Positions 31,680-39,043 of a stretch of 64,000 nt of DNA are shown piece after piece. The stretch is from Planctomycetota bacterium (GTDB lineage: Bacteria; Planctomycetota; Planctomycetia; Pirellulales; Pirellulaceae): NCBI GenBank assembly GCA_017303505.1, contig JAFLCP010000005.1:1-64000 (forward strand), written 5' to 3'. Position 1 is the first letter of the stretch. Each line of letters begins with the position of its first letter. Position numbers and translations under genes: made by a program. A model generated the notes under the pieces. That model had not been told where the DNA came from. It was given only the letters and a program-made list of their open reading frames with translations, and searched no databases.

Positions 31680-32215
31680 CACATAGCGAGACCGCGCCGA
31701 TTTCCAAACGAGACGCAATTACAGAGATACTCGACGAAAAGACGCAATCCATTTTGCGCTCCGTCACGTCGGCCACGTGCGTTCTGGTTGCCCCAGAGGA
31801 TTTTTCACGAAATGCTCGTCCCATATCGCCTTGCGTTGATGTTAGTGCAGATGATGTGAGGATGATTGCCACGCTATTACTTAACCGCGAATCCTGGTTC
31901 TTTGCATGCAAACGTTGCTTGCCAAAAAGCACGGCGATCCTAACTCTGGCCTCGCCCATCGAACGCATTACAATCCGGATCGGAATGTCGTGCGCAGATT
32001 GGGAGATTCAAACTTCTCATCGAAGAATTGGCGGCTTCTTTGATCCCGTGGCCGACCAGATTCGTGGTATGCTCAAACGAACATTTCCAGACATTGCATC
32101 TTCCAATTCCCAATCGTTGTGGAGAAACGGTGCGATTGCGAAACTGAGGCGTATCGAGGCGGCAGAAAAAAGCGATCCACCCAAGTCGCCGGTCAGCCGC
32201 GATTTTGAATCATAG
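31640..32215 (+). CDS. hypothetical protein with both ends in attC sequence, 191 aa
   Basis: No ATG, GTG or TTG suits after R' (31673), so the best start is the ATG inside attC 49 at 31640 (MLIGGGPVTAIVLPHSETAP). The end is also attC-encoded: KSDPPKSPVSRDFES from attC 50. The central domain is alpha/beta (EKTQSILRSVTSATCVLVAP; ESWFFACKRCLPKSTAILTL; SLWRNGAIAKLRRIEAAEK). If real, its translation depends on the neighbouring cassette's attC. Confidence 0.65.
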   Translation: MLIGGGPVTAIVLPHSETAPISKRDAITEILDEKTQSILRSVTSATCVLVAPEDFSRNARPISPCVDVSADDVRMIATLLLNRESWFFACKRCLPKSTAILTLASPIERITIRIGMSCADWEIQTSHRRIGGFFDPVADQIRGMLKRTFPDIASSNSQSLWRNGAIAKLRRIEAAEKSDPPKSPVSRDFES

Positions 32216-32251
32216 TTTTTTGCGGCGACGGCGTGATCGCCGCCGTTCGTC
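32162..32251 (+). other. attC 50 (R'' lacks final C)
   Basis: R'' GCAGAAA for expected GCAGAAC; R' GTTCGTC. AAGTCGCCGGTCAGCCGCGATTT type encoding a KSPVSRDFES tail. Confidence 0.87.
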
Positions 32252-32263
32252 AACAGAAATTAA

Positions 32264-33112
32264 ATGCCAACTGATCTACCGACTCTGAACGCAAAGCTAA
32301 AGTTCGTTGGCCTTAAACCAGTGCAACTAGTGCAACGCGATCCCAACGAAATATTTGCGGGCGCAGTCACCAAAAATATAACTTCCTCTGAGGACGAAGA
32401 CCTAGTCGAGTATTTTCTTGCTGACGGCTATCTTGGTTCCGCGGCGTTCAGGAAAGATGGTACGCTCAAATCCGTTAGCCCATGGTGTGATGGGCGACCT
32501 CACGGTACTTGGCAAGAGTTTAACTCAACAGGCCAGATCATTTCGCAATTTGATTACATCAATGGCGAGAAGGATGGGTTAATCCTACGCTGGCATGACA
32601 ATGGAGAATTGGCGTTCGCGAGCGAATGCAACGGAAGAAATGAAAAATCTACGACCGCCAGTTGGTGCGTAGACGGCGTGCTCAAGTCCTGGCAAATCAA
32701 AGAACCAGGAGGCGAATCCACTGCGTTTATATGTCTCGCTTGTCGGTACGCTACATATTGCGAAGGTTGGGACCATGCTGGTTTTTCTGAACGAGGATTT
32801 CTTTACAATGATGATGGAGATTTTGTGATTTCTTGGGATGCATGGGACCCTACGTACGTTGAGCTTGTCGGAGAGTTTACCTTTCCATGGTTGTTGACTT
32901 TAGAGCAGCAGGCTCGCATCGAAAGACAACTGCTTCCCGCGCCAATCGGAGGCAATTTTCTTTTCCGCAATCCTGCACGTTGTCTTTCGTGCAAACACCC
33001 GCTATCGCCACCTCTTCCGGACTGCATTTATCTGTGGGATACGAAACGGATGATACGTAGCGGAGTTGGAGAGAAGTATCCTGACGGACCACTTGAAAAT
33101 TACCTAAAATAA
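32264..33112 (+). CDS. MORN-type (YwqK-like) repeat protein, 282 aa
   Basis: Residues about 55-125 carry MORN-like units: GRPHGTWQEFNSTGQIISQF, then YINGEKDGLILRWHDNGELA and a third degenerate unit, as in YwqK-type proteins formerly labelled antitoxin components. The C-terminal 120 residues (YCEGWDHAGFSERGFLYNDD; RCLSCKHPLSPPLPDC) are different and include a Cys pair. Soluble; role unknown. Confidence 0.82.
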   Translation: MPTDLPTLNAKLKFVGLKPVQLVQRDPNEIFAGAVTKNITSSEDEDLVEYFLADGYLGSAAFRKDGTLKSVSPWCDGRPHGTWQEFNSTGQIISQFDYINGEKDGLILRWHDNGELAFASECNGRNEKSTTASWCVDGVLKSWQIKEPGGESTAFICLACRYATYCEGWDHAGFSERGFLYNDDGDFVISWDAWDPTYVELVGEFTFPWLLTLEQQARIERQLLPAPIGGNFLFRNPARCLSCKHPLSPPLPDCIYLWDTKRMIRSGVGEKYPDGPLENYLK

Positions 33113-33113
33113 C

Positions 33114-33202
33114 GACGAACCAAGCCGTGCACCAAAGCCCGCGAACGACTCCAACTAAATGGATGCTGTCATGAGCGAGCTTGATGACGGCAAGTATTCG
33201 TC
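33114..33202 (+). other. attC 51 (R' G-to-A, diverged arms)
   Basis: R'' GACGAAC pairs with GTTCGTC at 32245; R' ATTCGTC (33196-33202). Confidence 0.82.
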
Positions 33203-33227
33203 GAATAGAGCAAAGTAGTTGCAGTCA

Positions 33228-33713
33228 ATGGCCTCACGCGATTCGATAGCAAAACTTGTGAATGACTCACTTGTATTGACCGGTCAACCTGATCGGACAA
33301 CTGATCGCACACGCAAATCACTCGAACTGGCAGTATTAGCTGCGTGTGAATTTGCGTCGCCGGTGGTAGATTCGACTCACTTGCTTTGTGGATTGATTCG
33401 CGAAGGAAATGGGTTAGCTTTCCACATCTTGAATCAATTGGGTTTGACGCGAGAACGACTTGAACAAACGACGGCGCGTGGGCACAAGGCTGGAGAATCC
33501 TCTTCGCTTCGGCTTGACGACGACCTGACGGCAGCACTGAATGAATGCTGGACCTTGGCCACTTCTCTCAACCACAACTTCATCGGCACCGAACACTTGC
33601 TACTCGGAATCGTTGGCGCTCGGACCAGAGCACTCGAACTCCTGCAGCAACTTGGCGTCGACCGCTCCGCAGTGAACATTGAGATCCGAAAACTGATAGG
33701 TGCGCCCACTTAA
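33228..33713 (+). CDS. Clp N-terminal-domain protein without ATPase, 161 aa
   Basis: Two Clp_N repeats: residues about 35-70 (CEFASPVVDSTHLLCGLIRE, then GNGLAFHILNQLGL) and 110-145 (ATSLNHNFIGTEHLLLGIVG, ALELLQQLGVD). This is the substrate/adaptor-binding N-domain of ClpA/ClpC with no AAA+ module. Stand-alone N-domains can compete for or modulate Clp adaptors; here that is inference. ATG 33228 preferred. Confidence 0.9.
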   Translation: MASRDSIAKLVNDSLVLTGQPDRTTDRTRKSLELAVLAACEFASPVVDSTHLLCGLIREGNGLAFHILNQLGLTRERLEQTTARGHKAGESSSLRLDDDLTAALNECWTLATSLNHNFIGTEHLLLGIVGARTRALELLQQLGVDRSAVNIEIRKLIGAPT

Positions 33714-33722
33714 ACTGCAAGA

Positions 33723-33812
33723 GACGAACCAAGAAACGCACGCAAGTCGCCGAAGGCGTGTTGTGGCAATGGAGAATTACGCGCGGCGGCTGCGTGATTT
33801 CAGTCGTTATGA
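33723..33812 (+). other. attC 52
   Basis: R'' GACGAAC pairs with (A)TTCGTC at 33196; R' GTTATGA. GCACGCAAGTCGCCGAAGGCG type. Confidence 0.9.
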
Positions 33813-33828
33813 AGGAAGACGACGCAGC

Positions 33829-34317
33829 ATGAAATTCAATGAGATCTACAACGTCCACTGCGAGCTCATACTCGACAATGGACGCGCAATCACACTGAAC
33901 ACGTTACAGCAAGGTCGCACGTACGCGGGCTTGCAAGTTGGCGCACCGAATAAAGACTCAAACGATCACGCGATTCAATGGCATCTCGAAGAAGCTCGGA
34001 AGTTACTAGGTTCAGTCGGCGAACCTTTCGTGATTGAGCCGGAACGACGTGAATACCACATCAAGCCAGGCGACATGCAGGGCGTGCTGGATCGACAGAA
34101 TGATCGTCCGCCTGAGATGCAGCATATTCCAGAATGGGTCCCGGATATCTATTCGATCGGTGTGTTTCAATCTCTCTGCCCCGCCCGCGACAAAACGAAA
34201 GACTTTTCAATGCTTACAATTCTCTGGTATCAGCCCGACTTTGGGCTGGACGCGAATGCCACGAAGGCAATCTGTCATGTAGACTGGGATTCGTTTGCAA
34301 CGGATTTAGAGTGGTAG
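33829..34317 (+). CDS. duplicated-cassette protein, copy B, 162 aa
   Basis: ATG 33829 (MKFNEIYNVHCELILDNGRA). Differs from copy A (13556) by a few conservative changes such as VIS-to-AIT, IQPER-to-IEPER and IPEWIP-to-IPEWVP, with all other segments identical. Retention of the frame in both copies suggests selection or recent duplication. The attC of this copy has decayed. Confidence 0.87.
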   Translation: MKFNEIYNVHCELILDNGRAITLNTLQQGRTYAGLQVGAPNKDSNDHAIQWHLEEARKLLGSVGEPFVIEPERREYHIKPGDMQGVLDRQNDRPPEMQHIPEWVPDIYSIGVFQSLCPARDKTKDFSMLTILWYQPDFGLDANATKAICHVDWDSFATDLEW

Positions 34318-34334
34318 CTCAAACAAAGGCAACT

Positions 34335-34424
34335 GCGAAAGAAAGCGGTCAACCGAAGCCGCCGATCTACGGTTTCTTCAATCCTACATTATTGGCAGCG
34401 GCTCGGTTACCGCCGCCGTTTTTG
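34335..34424 (+). other. attC 53 (decayed R'')
   Basis: Homologous to site 18, but R'' reads GCGAAAG instead of GCATAAC; R' GTTTTTG. Confidence 0.82.
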
Positions 34425-34438
34425 GAAAAGACACTCGA

Positions 34439-34930
34439 ATGACACCTCTTGAGTCGCTGCTCGCAACAAAGTGTCCTCGCTGTCTGAATGGCGTCTCTGC
34501 TACGGCAACTTCCCCACTCGACGAACGCGACTGTGTGGTGACCGCATACTCACTTGCGCCTAAGTCCGGCGGCGACACCGCTTGCCGCGTCCTGGGTTAT
34601 CCTATCGCCGACTACAACTCGGAATGCAAAGACGATCCAGATTTTGTTGGTCCTATAAATCTACGATGGAATGACGATTCTGAATCATGTGTCTTTGATA
34701 GTGACATCCACGGCTATCACGGGGAAATGGATTCGTCGGCAAAGATCCGCGGTAATGGAAATGCCAAGATCTACAAATGTTCCAAGTGCTGCCATGACCA
34801 ATTCCGCGTTGCAGTACAGTTCGATTACTGGGACGTATGTGATGATTTGCTGGAAGACGAACCGGAAATGCCCGTGGAAGACTACTTTTGTAACGTGATC
34901 ATTGCGGGGGCTTGCACGAAGTGCGGCTAA
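34439..34930 (+). CDS. Cys-rich zinc-binding-like protein, 163 aa
   Basis: First C-x2-C at residues 12-15 (TKCPRCLNG), second near 112-116 (YKCSKCCHDQ) and a final C-TKC at the end, so probably a zinc-stabilised beta protein. Middle is acidic (ECKDDPDFVGPINLRWNDDS). No family recognised. Confidence 0.78.
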   Translation: MTPLESLLATKCPRCLNGVSATATSPLDERDCVVTAYSLAPKSGGDTACRVLGYPIADYNSECKDDPDFVGPINLRWNDDSESCVFDSDIHGYHGEMDSSAKIRGNGNAKIYKCSKCCHDQFRVAVQFDYWDVCDDLLEDEPEMPVEDYFCNVIIAGACTKCG

Positions 34931-34965
34931 AGCAATCGCATTTTAGACATGGACCTGTGAACGCC

Positions 34966-35057
34966 AAGTAACAAGGCGCTGGACGCGGAGCCGCCGATCG
35001 CGTCGTTCATGATGCCACTGTTGACTGGCGGCGGCCCCGTCAACGCCAACGTTATCG
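34966..35057 (+). other. attC 54
   Basis: R'' AAGTAAC (does not match GTTTTTG), R' GTTATCG. GCGGAGCCGCCGATCGCGTCGTT type. Confidence 0.9.
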
Positions 35058-35066
35058 GCTAAAGCA

Positions 35067-35468
35067 ATGCCCCGTGATTTCGAATGTACTACTTGCAAAC
35101 TCGGATTCTCTGTTGGTACCTACCACTATCATTCATTTGAGGGCGAATTCCTTGGATGCGATTTGCTCGTTTGTGCAAGTTGTGGACTCCAACATGCCGT
35201 GGAGGTTCCGCGAGCCGCTGCGCTACCCTACGCGCACGAATCGCTGATGCAACCATTGACCGATTGCCCAAAATTAGAGGGCAGTTGTCTCTTGTTCCCG
35301 GAAGATCAATGGGGACACAGAACTCTTGTTACCAATAGAAATCCCGAGTTTCTTCATTGTCACTACTGTGACCAAACCGGGCATATTACAATCAACATGG
35401 AATTAGGAAGTCGATGCCCTCGCTGCGACGAATTGCTTCCACGACCGATTGCGGACTGGATGACGTAA
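35067..35468 (+). CDS. zinc-ribbon protein, 133 aa
   Basis: Three cysteine pairs: FECTTCKLGF at the start, LVCASCGLQH near residue 37, and HCHYCDQTGH followed by RCPRCDELLP near the end. Likely two zinc ribbons. Soluble, single-gene cassette; a protein- or nucleic-acid-binding role cannot be told apart. Confidence 0.8.
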   Translation: MPRDFECTTCKLGFSVGTYHYHSFEGEFLGCDLLVCASCGLQHAVEVPRAAALPYAHESLMQPLTDCPKLEGSCLLFPEDQWGHRTLVTNRNPEFLHCHYCDQTGHITINMELGSRCPRCDELLPRPIADWMT

Positions 35469-35484
35469 CTGGGCAGCAGATTGC

Positions 35485-35573
35485 CAATAACAAAGAATGC
35501 ACACGAGTTGCGGATCGCGCGTTTACTGATGGTAAGTCACAAGGCCGCAACCGCGTGATCTTAGTCGTTCTAT
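35485..35573 (+). other. attC 55
   Basis: R'' CAATAAC (one mismatch to GTTATCG at 35051), R' GTTCTAT. GCACACGAGTTGCGGATCGCGC type. Confidence 0.9.
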
Positions 35574-35583
35574 CGTTGATATC

Positions 35584-36258
35584 ATGAAACTTGTCGCGGA
35601 CAATCCTTGCTGTCAACTGTGTGACCGTCCCGCGATCATTGAATTGCGTGATTCAATACAGGCATTGGACGCTTTACATTGCCAAGTCCATAAACCAGAC
35701 CTGTGGCCACGCAAGTTACCGCATTTAAGCATTCGTCGCTTTCGTTCAGACCCGGACAGCATCACGTGTCGTCTCATGGAAATGCCGGAAGACTCGCCCG
35801 AACACACATCTTTTCGTGAAGAGGTGTGCGATCTGCTAATCCTTGGTGGAGAAGGTGCCTGCCGATACTACTTGAGCAAACTGACAAACTCGAATCAGTT
35901 TGCGCTGTGGAACACTGAGTTTGAGGACAATGCATACGAGTACCTGCTAGCGGCCACAAACGGTGCCGCTAAATCCTTTGAAGTCCATTGCAATGTAGGT
36001 TTACTCAGGGCTGTATTCAAATTGGCATTCGAAGGATCTCGTCAATCGCGAGCGGCTACCACAAAGCAGGAACGCGCGGTTGTGTTGCTCGTTAACCATC
36101 TAACCTGGTCCGACGATGCAATCGCCGAAAAAGTTCCTACGACCGTGAAACAGCTCAAACGCAATTGTGACTACAACGCATTACGTGCTTCAATAAAAAC
36201 ACGACGTGACATTGGGTTGCAGACGGAGCCCTCGATCGGCCGTTTGGACTTGCGTTGA
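35584..36258 (+). CDS. hypothetical protein with N-terminal Cys/His motif, 224 aa
   Basis: Starts with CCQLCDRPAIIELRD and CQVHKP, a Cys2-His-type knuckle, followed by a helical C-terminal part (RAATTKQERAVVLLVNHLTW; DDAIAEKVPTTVKQLKRNCD) that looks like a helix-turn-helix. It may be a DNA-binding protein. No stop before attC 56, giving the tail GLQTEPSIGRLDLR. Confidence 0.75.
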   Translation: MKLVADNPCCQLCDRPAIIELRDSIQALDALHCQVHKPDLWPRKLPHLSIRRFRSDPDSITCRLMEMPEDSPEHTSFREEVCDLLILGGEGACRYYLSKLTNSNQFALWNTEFEDNAYEYLLAATNGAAKSFEVHCNVGLLRAVFKLAFEGSRQSRAATTKQERAVVLLVNHLTWSDDAIAEKVPTTVKQLKRNCDYNALRASIKTRRDIGLQTEPSIGRLDLR

Positions 36259-36295
36259 GTCAACTCCTCGGGCCTGCTGATGCGAGTCGTTATCC
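36204..36295 (+). other. attC 56 (R'' diverged)
   Basis: R'' ACGTGAC; R' GTTATCC. GAGCCCTCGATCGGCCGTTTGGACTTGCG type. Confidence 0.87.
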
Positions 36296-36322
36296 GAATG
36301 AGCTTTCTCGAATCAATAACCA

Positions 36323-36673
36323 ATGACTTCTGTTGACCCACACGCCGTAATGGAACTTCGTCGGTTGACGGGCTTTGGTGTGATGCAATGCAAACTCATC
36401 ATTGCGGAGGCTGGTTCCGTTGACATGGCACTCGAATGGATTCGATCACGGAAGGTACCACCAACGTTTATATCGTACAGCCGAATTTGTCCACAGTGTG
36501 GCGGCGGACTTCGAGGCGCAAATCAAATGGATTGTCCAAATTGTAACTGGCTCAGGGCACCGCCGAGGGATCGATCGAAATGGGGCAATGCAGGCAGATG
36601 TCCCAATTGCGGTTTCTCGTTTCGATGGGACGGGACGGTTTGCACTCATTGCGGAAACGGAGCTGAGACTTGA
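36323..36673 (+). CDS. EF-Ts-type UBA domain fused to zinc ribbons, 116 aa
   Basis: Residues 8-43 (AVMELRRLTGFGVMQCKLII, then AEAGSVDMALEWIRSRK) closely follow the N-terminal UBA/TS-N domain of elongation factor Ts (V--LR--TG-GMMDCKKAL-EA-GD---AIEWLR). It is followed by two or three zinc-ribbon knuckles: CPQCGGGLR, CPNCNWL, CPNCGFSFRW and CTHCGNG. It lacks the EF-Ts dimerisation domain. The fusion is unusual; it may target EF-Tu. Confidence 0.85.
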   Translation: MTSVDPHAVMELRRLTGFGVMQCKLIIAEAGSVDMALEWIRSRKVPPTFISYSRICPQCGGGLRGANQMDCPNCNWLRAPPRDRSKWGNAGRCPNCGFSFRWDGTVCTHCGNGAET

Positions 36674-36709
36674 CAACGCTATCGTGCGTCAACTCCATTA
36701 AATGAAATC

Positions 36710-36798
36710 GCCCAACGATCAAATGTAGCCGACAGCCGGATCCGCCGGTTAAAAATAGGAAGTCAGTCGCCGGCAGCGGCTGATTTTTGGTGTTCTGT
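36710..36798 (+). other. attC 57 (degenerate)
   Basis: R'' GCCCAAC; core CCGGATCCGCCGG; R' GTTCTGT. Confidence 0.75.
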
Positions 36799-36835
36799 GA
36801 CTACGGCAGTAAATTCACGCGAGAGACCTATCGTA

Positions 36836-37237
36836 ATGCCAATTGGACTACGTCAATTGCTCGAATCGATTACGACTTTGTTTGACTCGCCTGATGTTCT
36901 CGCAATAAACAAGCGTCCCTCGCTAACGGACGCTGACTTTTATCGAGAATATTATGCAAACACGGTAGTCACTCAAGAAACGTGCGCCAGAGTCCGACGT
37001 GTCCTAAGCGTGCAACTTCGACTTGCGAACACAAGACCGGAAGACAATGTTGCCAAACTATTTCCCGATATCGATCTTGCAGAGATATGCTTCGAGATCG
37101 GCGAAGAATTTGGTGTTTCGTTTCCGGACAGTTCGATTGAAAAATGGGATGGTTCTGTGGACTCGCTAATCCGGGAAGCGCAACGGTTGAACGACGAACT
37201 CCAGTCGACGTTACCAAATAGCTTCGGCGAATCTTGA
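36836..37237 (+). CDS. acyl-carrier-like protein lacking the Ser, 133 aa
   Basis: Residues about 55-125 read as an acyl-carrier four-helix domain: CARVRRVLSVQLRLA, then NVAKLFPDIDLAEICFEIGE, EFGVSFPDSSIEKWDGSVDS and LIREAQRL. The phosphopantetheine site (DSL) is replaced by FPDIDLAE, so it cannot carry a 4'-phosphopantetheine. ATG 36836 chosen; an upstream GTG overlaps R'. Another ACP-like cassette occurs at 56722. Confidence 0.8.
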   Translation: MPIGLRQLLESITTLFDSPDVLAINKRPSLTDADFYREYYANTVVTQETCARVRRVLSVQLRLANTRPEDNVAKLFPDIDLAEICFEIGEEFGVSFPDSSIEKWDGSVDSLIREAQRLNDELQSTLPNSFGES

Positions 37238-37327
37238 CAGAACAAAATGTTGAACCGAAGCGGTGGTCCGAGCGTGTCTTGATAGCTGACTTGGTTGGCC
37301 GCCGCTCGGTCATTGGCGACGTCGCTT
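37237..37327 (+). other. attC 58 (R' diverged)
   Basis: R'' ACAGAAC pairs with GTTCTGT at 36792; R' region GTCGCTT (37321). CTCGGTCATTGGCGAC arm. Confidence 0.78.
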
Positions 37328-37332
37328 TAATC

Positions 37333-37827
37333 ATGAGCCAGATGCAGTGCAAATGTGGACATATCATATCCGATGCTGTCTGTCCGTGCGTGACGGAAGC
37401 AGACGTCATCGGTGATGCTGCGTACGAACGTTTTGACCGTGACTTTACTCGTGACGTTACGGACTTCCTCGCTTCGGTACACGAAGGTAGACGGAATGAT
37501 TGGCTCGTTGAGAACTTTGGTGCGATTTATCCAAATGATCTGCCTGACGCCGAGATAATCTCCGACTTGTTAACGGCAAACTTCCGAAATATGCAGTTTC
37601 TATGGCCGAATGCGAAAAATGTGGACGCCTCTGGCTTCAGCGACGCGTTGGTGAAAATCATTACCGTTCATTCGCGCCTGATGAAGGTGGATACGAGTCG
37701 CATCTCGCGATCGTTGGTGCGGCCAATTGCGATCCCGGCGGCACATAACGCGACGAACAATCGGATGCTCCAAAGTTGCCGAATGGTGCGTTTTGCCAGT
37801 GGAAAGATCACCCCGGCAACTTGGTGA
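37333..37827 (+). CDS. hypothetical protein reading into attC, 164 aa
   Basis: ATG 37333; N-terminal MSQMQCKCGHIISDAVCPCV is Cys-rich (zinc knuckle). The middle is helical and acidic (RFDRDFTRDVTDFLASVHEG), followed by a YPNDLPDAEIISDLL segment. The frame passes through attC 59, so the last 25 residues (NNRMLQSCRMVRFASGKITP) are attC-encoded and may be spurious. Confidence 0.72.
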   Translation: MSQMQCKCGHIISDAVCPCVTEADVIGDAAYERFDRDFTRDVTDFLASVHEGRRNDWLVENFGAIYPNDLPDAEIISDLLTANFRNMQFLWPNAKNVDASGFSDALVKIITVHSRLMKVDTSRISRSLVRPIAIPAAHNATNNRMLQSCRMVRFASGKITPATW

Positions 37828-37842
37828 CCCGTAACGTAAGTC
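37752..37842 (+). other. attC 59 (R' diverged)
   Basis: R'' GACGAAC; R' GTAAGTC (37836-37842). Confidence 0.82.
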
Positions 37843-37848
37843 ATCAGC

Positions 37849-38340
37849 ATGGACAATACACCCCTTTCCATCTTCGCTGCGGCGGCGCAACACTTGGTTG
37901 TGGGCACGCCTACTTCGCGCTGCTGCACCTGGAGGACGACGCGCTGGGATGATGACTTTGATCTTTCATCCACACTGCGCTATCTCCGCGCAGAAGGAGA
38001 TGATCCGGATGAGTTGTTGCTTCAACGATACGCTGCCCTTCATGAACAACATATAACTATTGACCTTGCGGGAATTGGCAAACAGGCATCTTGGATTGAA
38101 CTGCTAGAAGACGAATTCGTCGATTACGCATCGTTTCGCCATATTCGCGAAACTAACGCCTACTCCACGATAGTAACATTTACGACGCCAGCGATTTCAG
38201 ATTCAAAAGATTTGGCGTTTCTGGAATTGTGGACGGAAGATGGCCGGTATGCTCAAATGGGTTGCTGGTGGTGGCTGCAAATGCGATTGACGAGCAGAGG
38301 CTGGAACGTCGATTGGAAAAACATGCACGCCATGTCCTGA
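37849..38340 (+). CDS. hypothetical protein, 163 aa
   Basis: ATG 37849, 7 bp after R'. Two-part protein: helical N-terminal half (SSTLRYLRAEGDDPDELLLQ; SWIELLEDEFVDYASFRHIR) and a beta-rich, Trp-rich end (LAFLELWTEDGRYAQMGCWW; WLQMRLTSRGWNVDW) with the closing pattern of an exported YLL---GW-V hairpin. No signal peptide. Unrecognised. Confidence 0.75.
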   Translation: MDNTPLSIFAAAAQHLVVGTPTSRCCTWRTTRWDDDFDLSSTLRYLRAEGDDPDELLLQRYAALHEQHITIDLAGIGKQASWIELLEDEFVDYASFRHIRETNAYSTIVTFTTPAISDSKDLAFLELWTEDGRYAQMGCWWWLQMRLTSRGWNVDWKNMHAMS

Positions 38341-38346
38341 TCGGCG

Positions 38347-38437
38347 GCTGAACCAAGAAATGCACGCGAGTTGCGGATCGGGCGTTTCCTAAAATCAACA
38401 TTTTTTGTCCGCCGCAGCGTTATCGGTGGCGTTATCG
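38347..38437 (+). other. attC 60
   Basis: R'' GCTGAAC, R' GTTATCG. GCACGCGAGTTGCGGATCGGGC type. Confidence 0.88.
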
Positions 38438-38460
38438 TGAATCCCCCTTTTGTGCAACAC

Positions 38461-38952
38461 ATGGCCTCTGCTGATCGCAAATCCATTCTAATCGCCAGTG
38501 CGACTTTCGCTGCAGCGACCATCGTGCTTTGCCTTACAGTCTTCAGCAATCCATTGGCCATTGCTTATCATCAGTGGCGAATGAATGTTGAGCACAATGC
38601 GGTCTTTGGCAATCCCACACCAATCGAAAATGGACTTGCATCCTTCGATGTAACTGGTGTTGACGTTGATGCCGCAATGGAAAGGTATTTCACACATCGC
38701 AAGGCATTGGTTGATTATGGTGTCCTCCGACATTTGTCTTCGACGTTTACCAACCTGAACTCTGACGGAACGCAAGAACAATCACAAGCTCGGTAGGCCT
38801 TCGTTAATCGAATGTGGAGTCGGTTTCCAGGCCACAGGCACTATTACTTGTCGGATGATGGATCATTCGAAACTTGGATACCCGTTGCTGATGAGACAGC
38901 GTGGATTGCCTTTATCGACGGCGAAACGATAATAAGCCAGAAATCACGATAA
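38461..38952 (+). pseudogene. hypothetical gene with an in-frame TAG, 163 codons
   Basis: ATG 38461 opens a protein with one N-terminal transmembrane segment (SILIASATFAAATIVLCLTV). It stops at TAG 38794-38796 after NLNSDGTQEQSQAR, but the same frame then continues open for 51 codons (AFVNRMWSRFPGHRHYYLSD, then DETAWIAFIDGETIISQKSR) to a TAA overlapping R''. The tail (W---P ... W-P--DET-WIAFIDG) looks coding. Either a nonsense mutation, a readthrough stop, or two ORFs. Confidence 0.7.
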
Positions 38953-39037
38953 CAAAAAACTGCAGCGAAGTGCTCGATCGGCCGTGCTGACTTGCGTTAA
39001 GTCTCACGCTTGCACTCCCTGAATCTTGGCGTTGTGC
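38947..39037 (+). other. attC 61
   Basis: R'' CGATAAC pairs with GTTATCG at 38431; R' GTTGTGC. Confidence 0.9.
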
Positions 39038-39043
39038 TATCAA

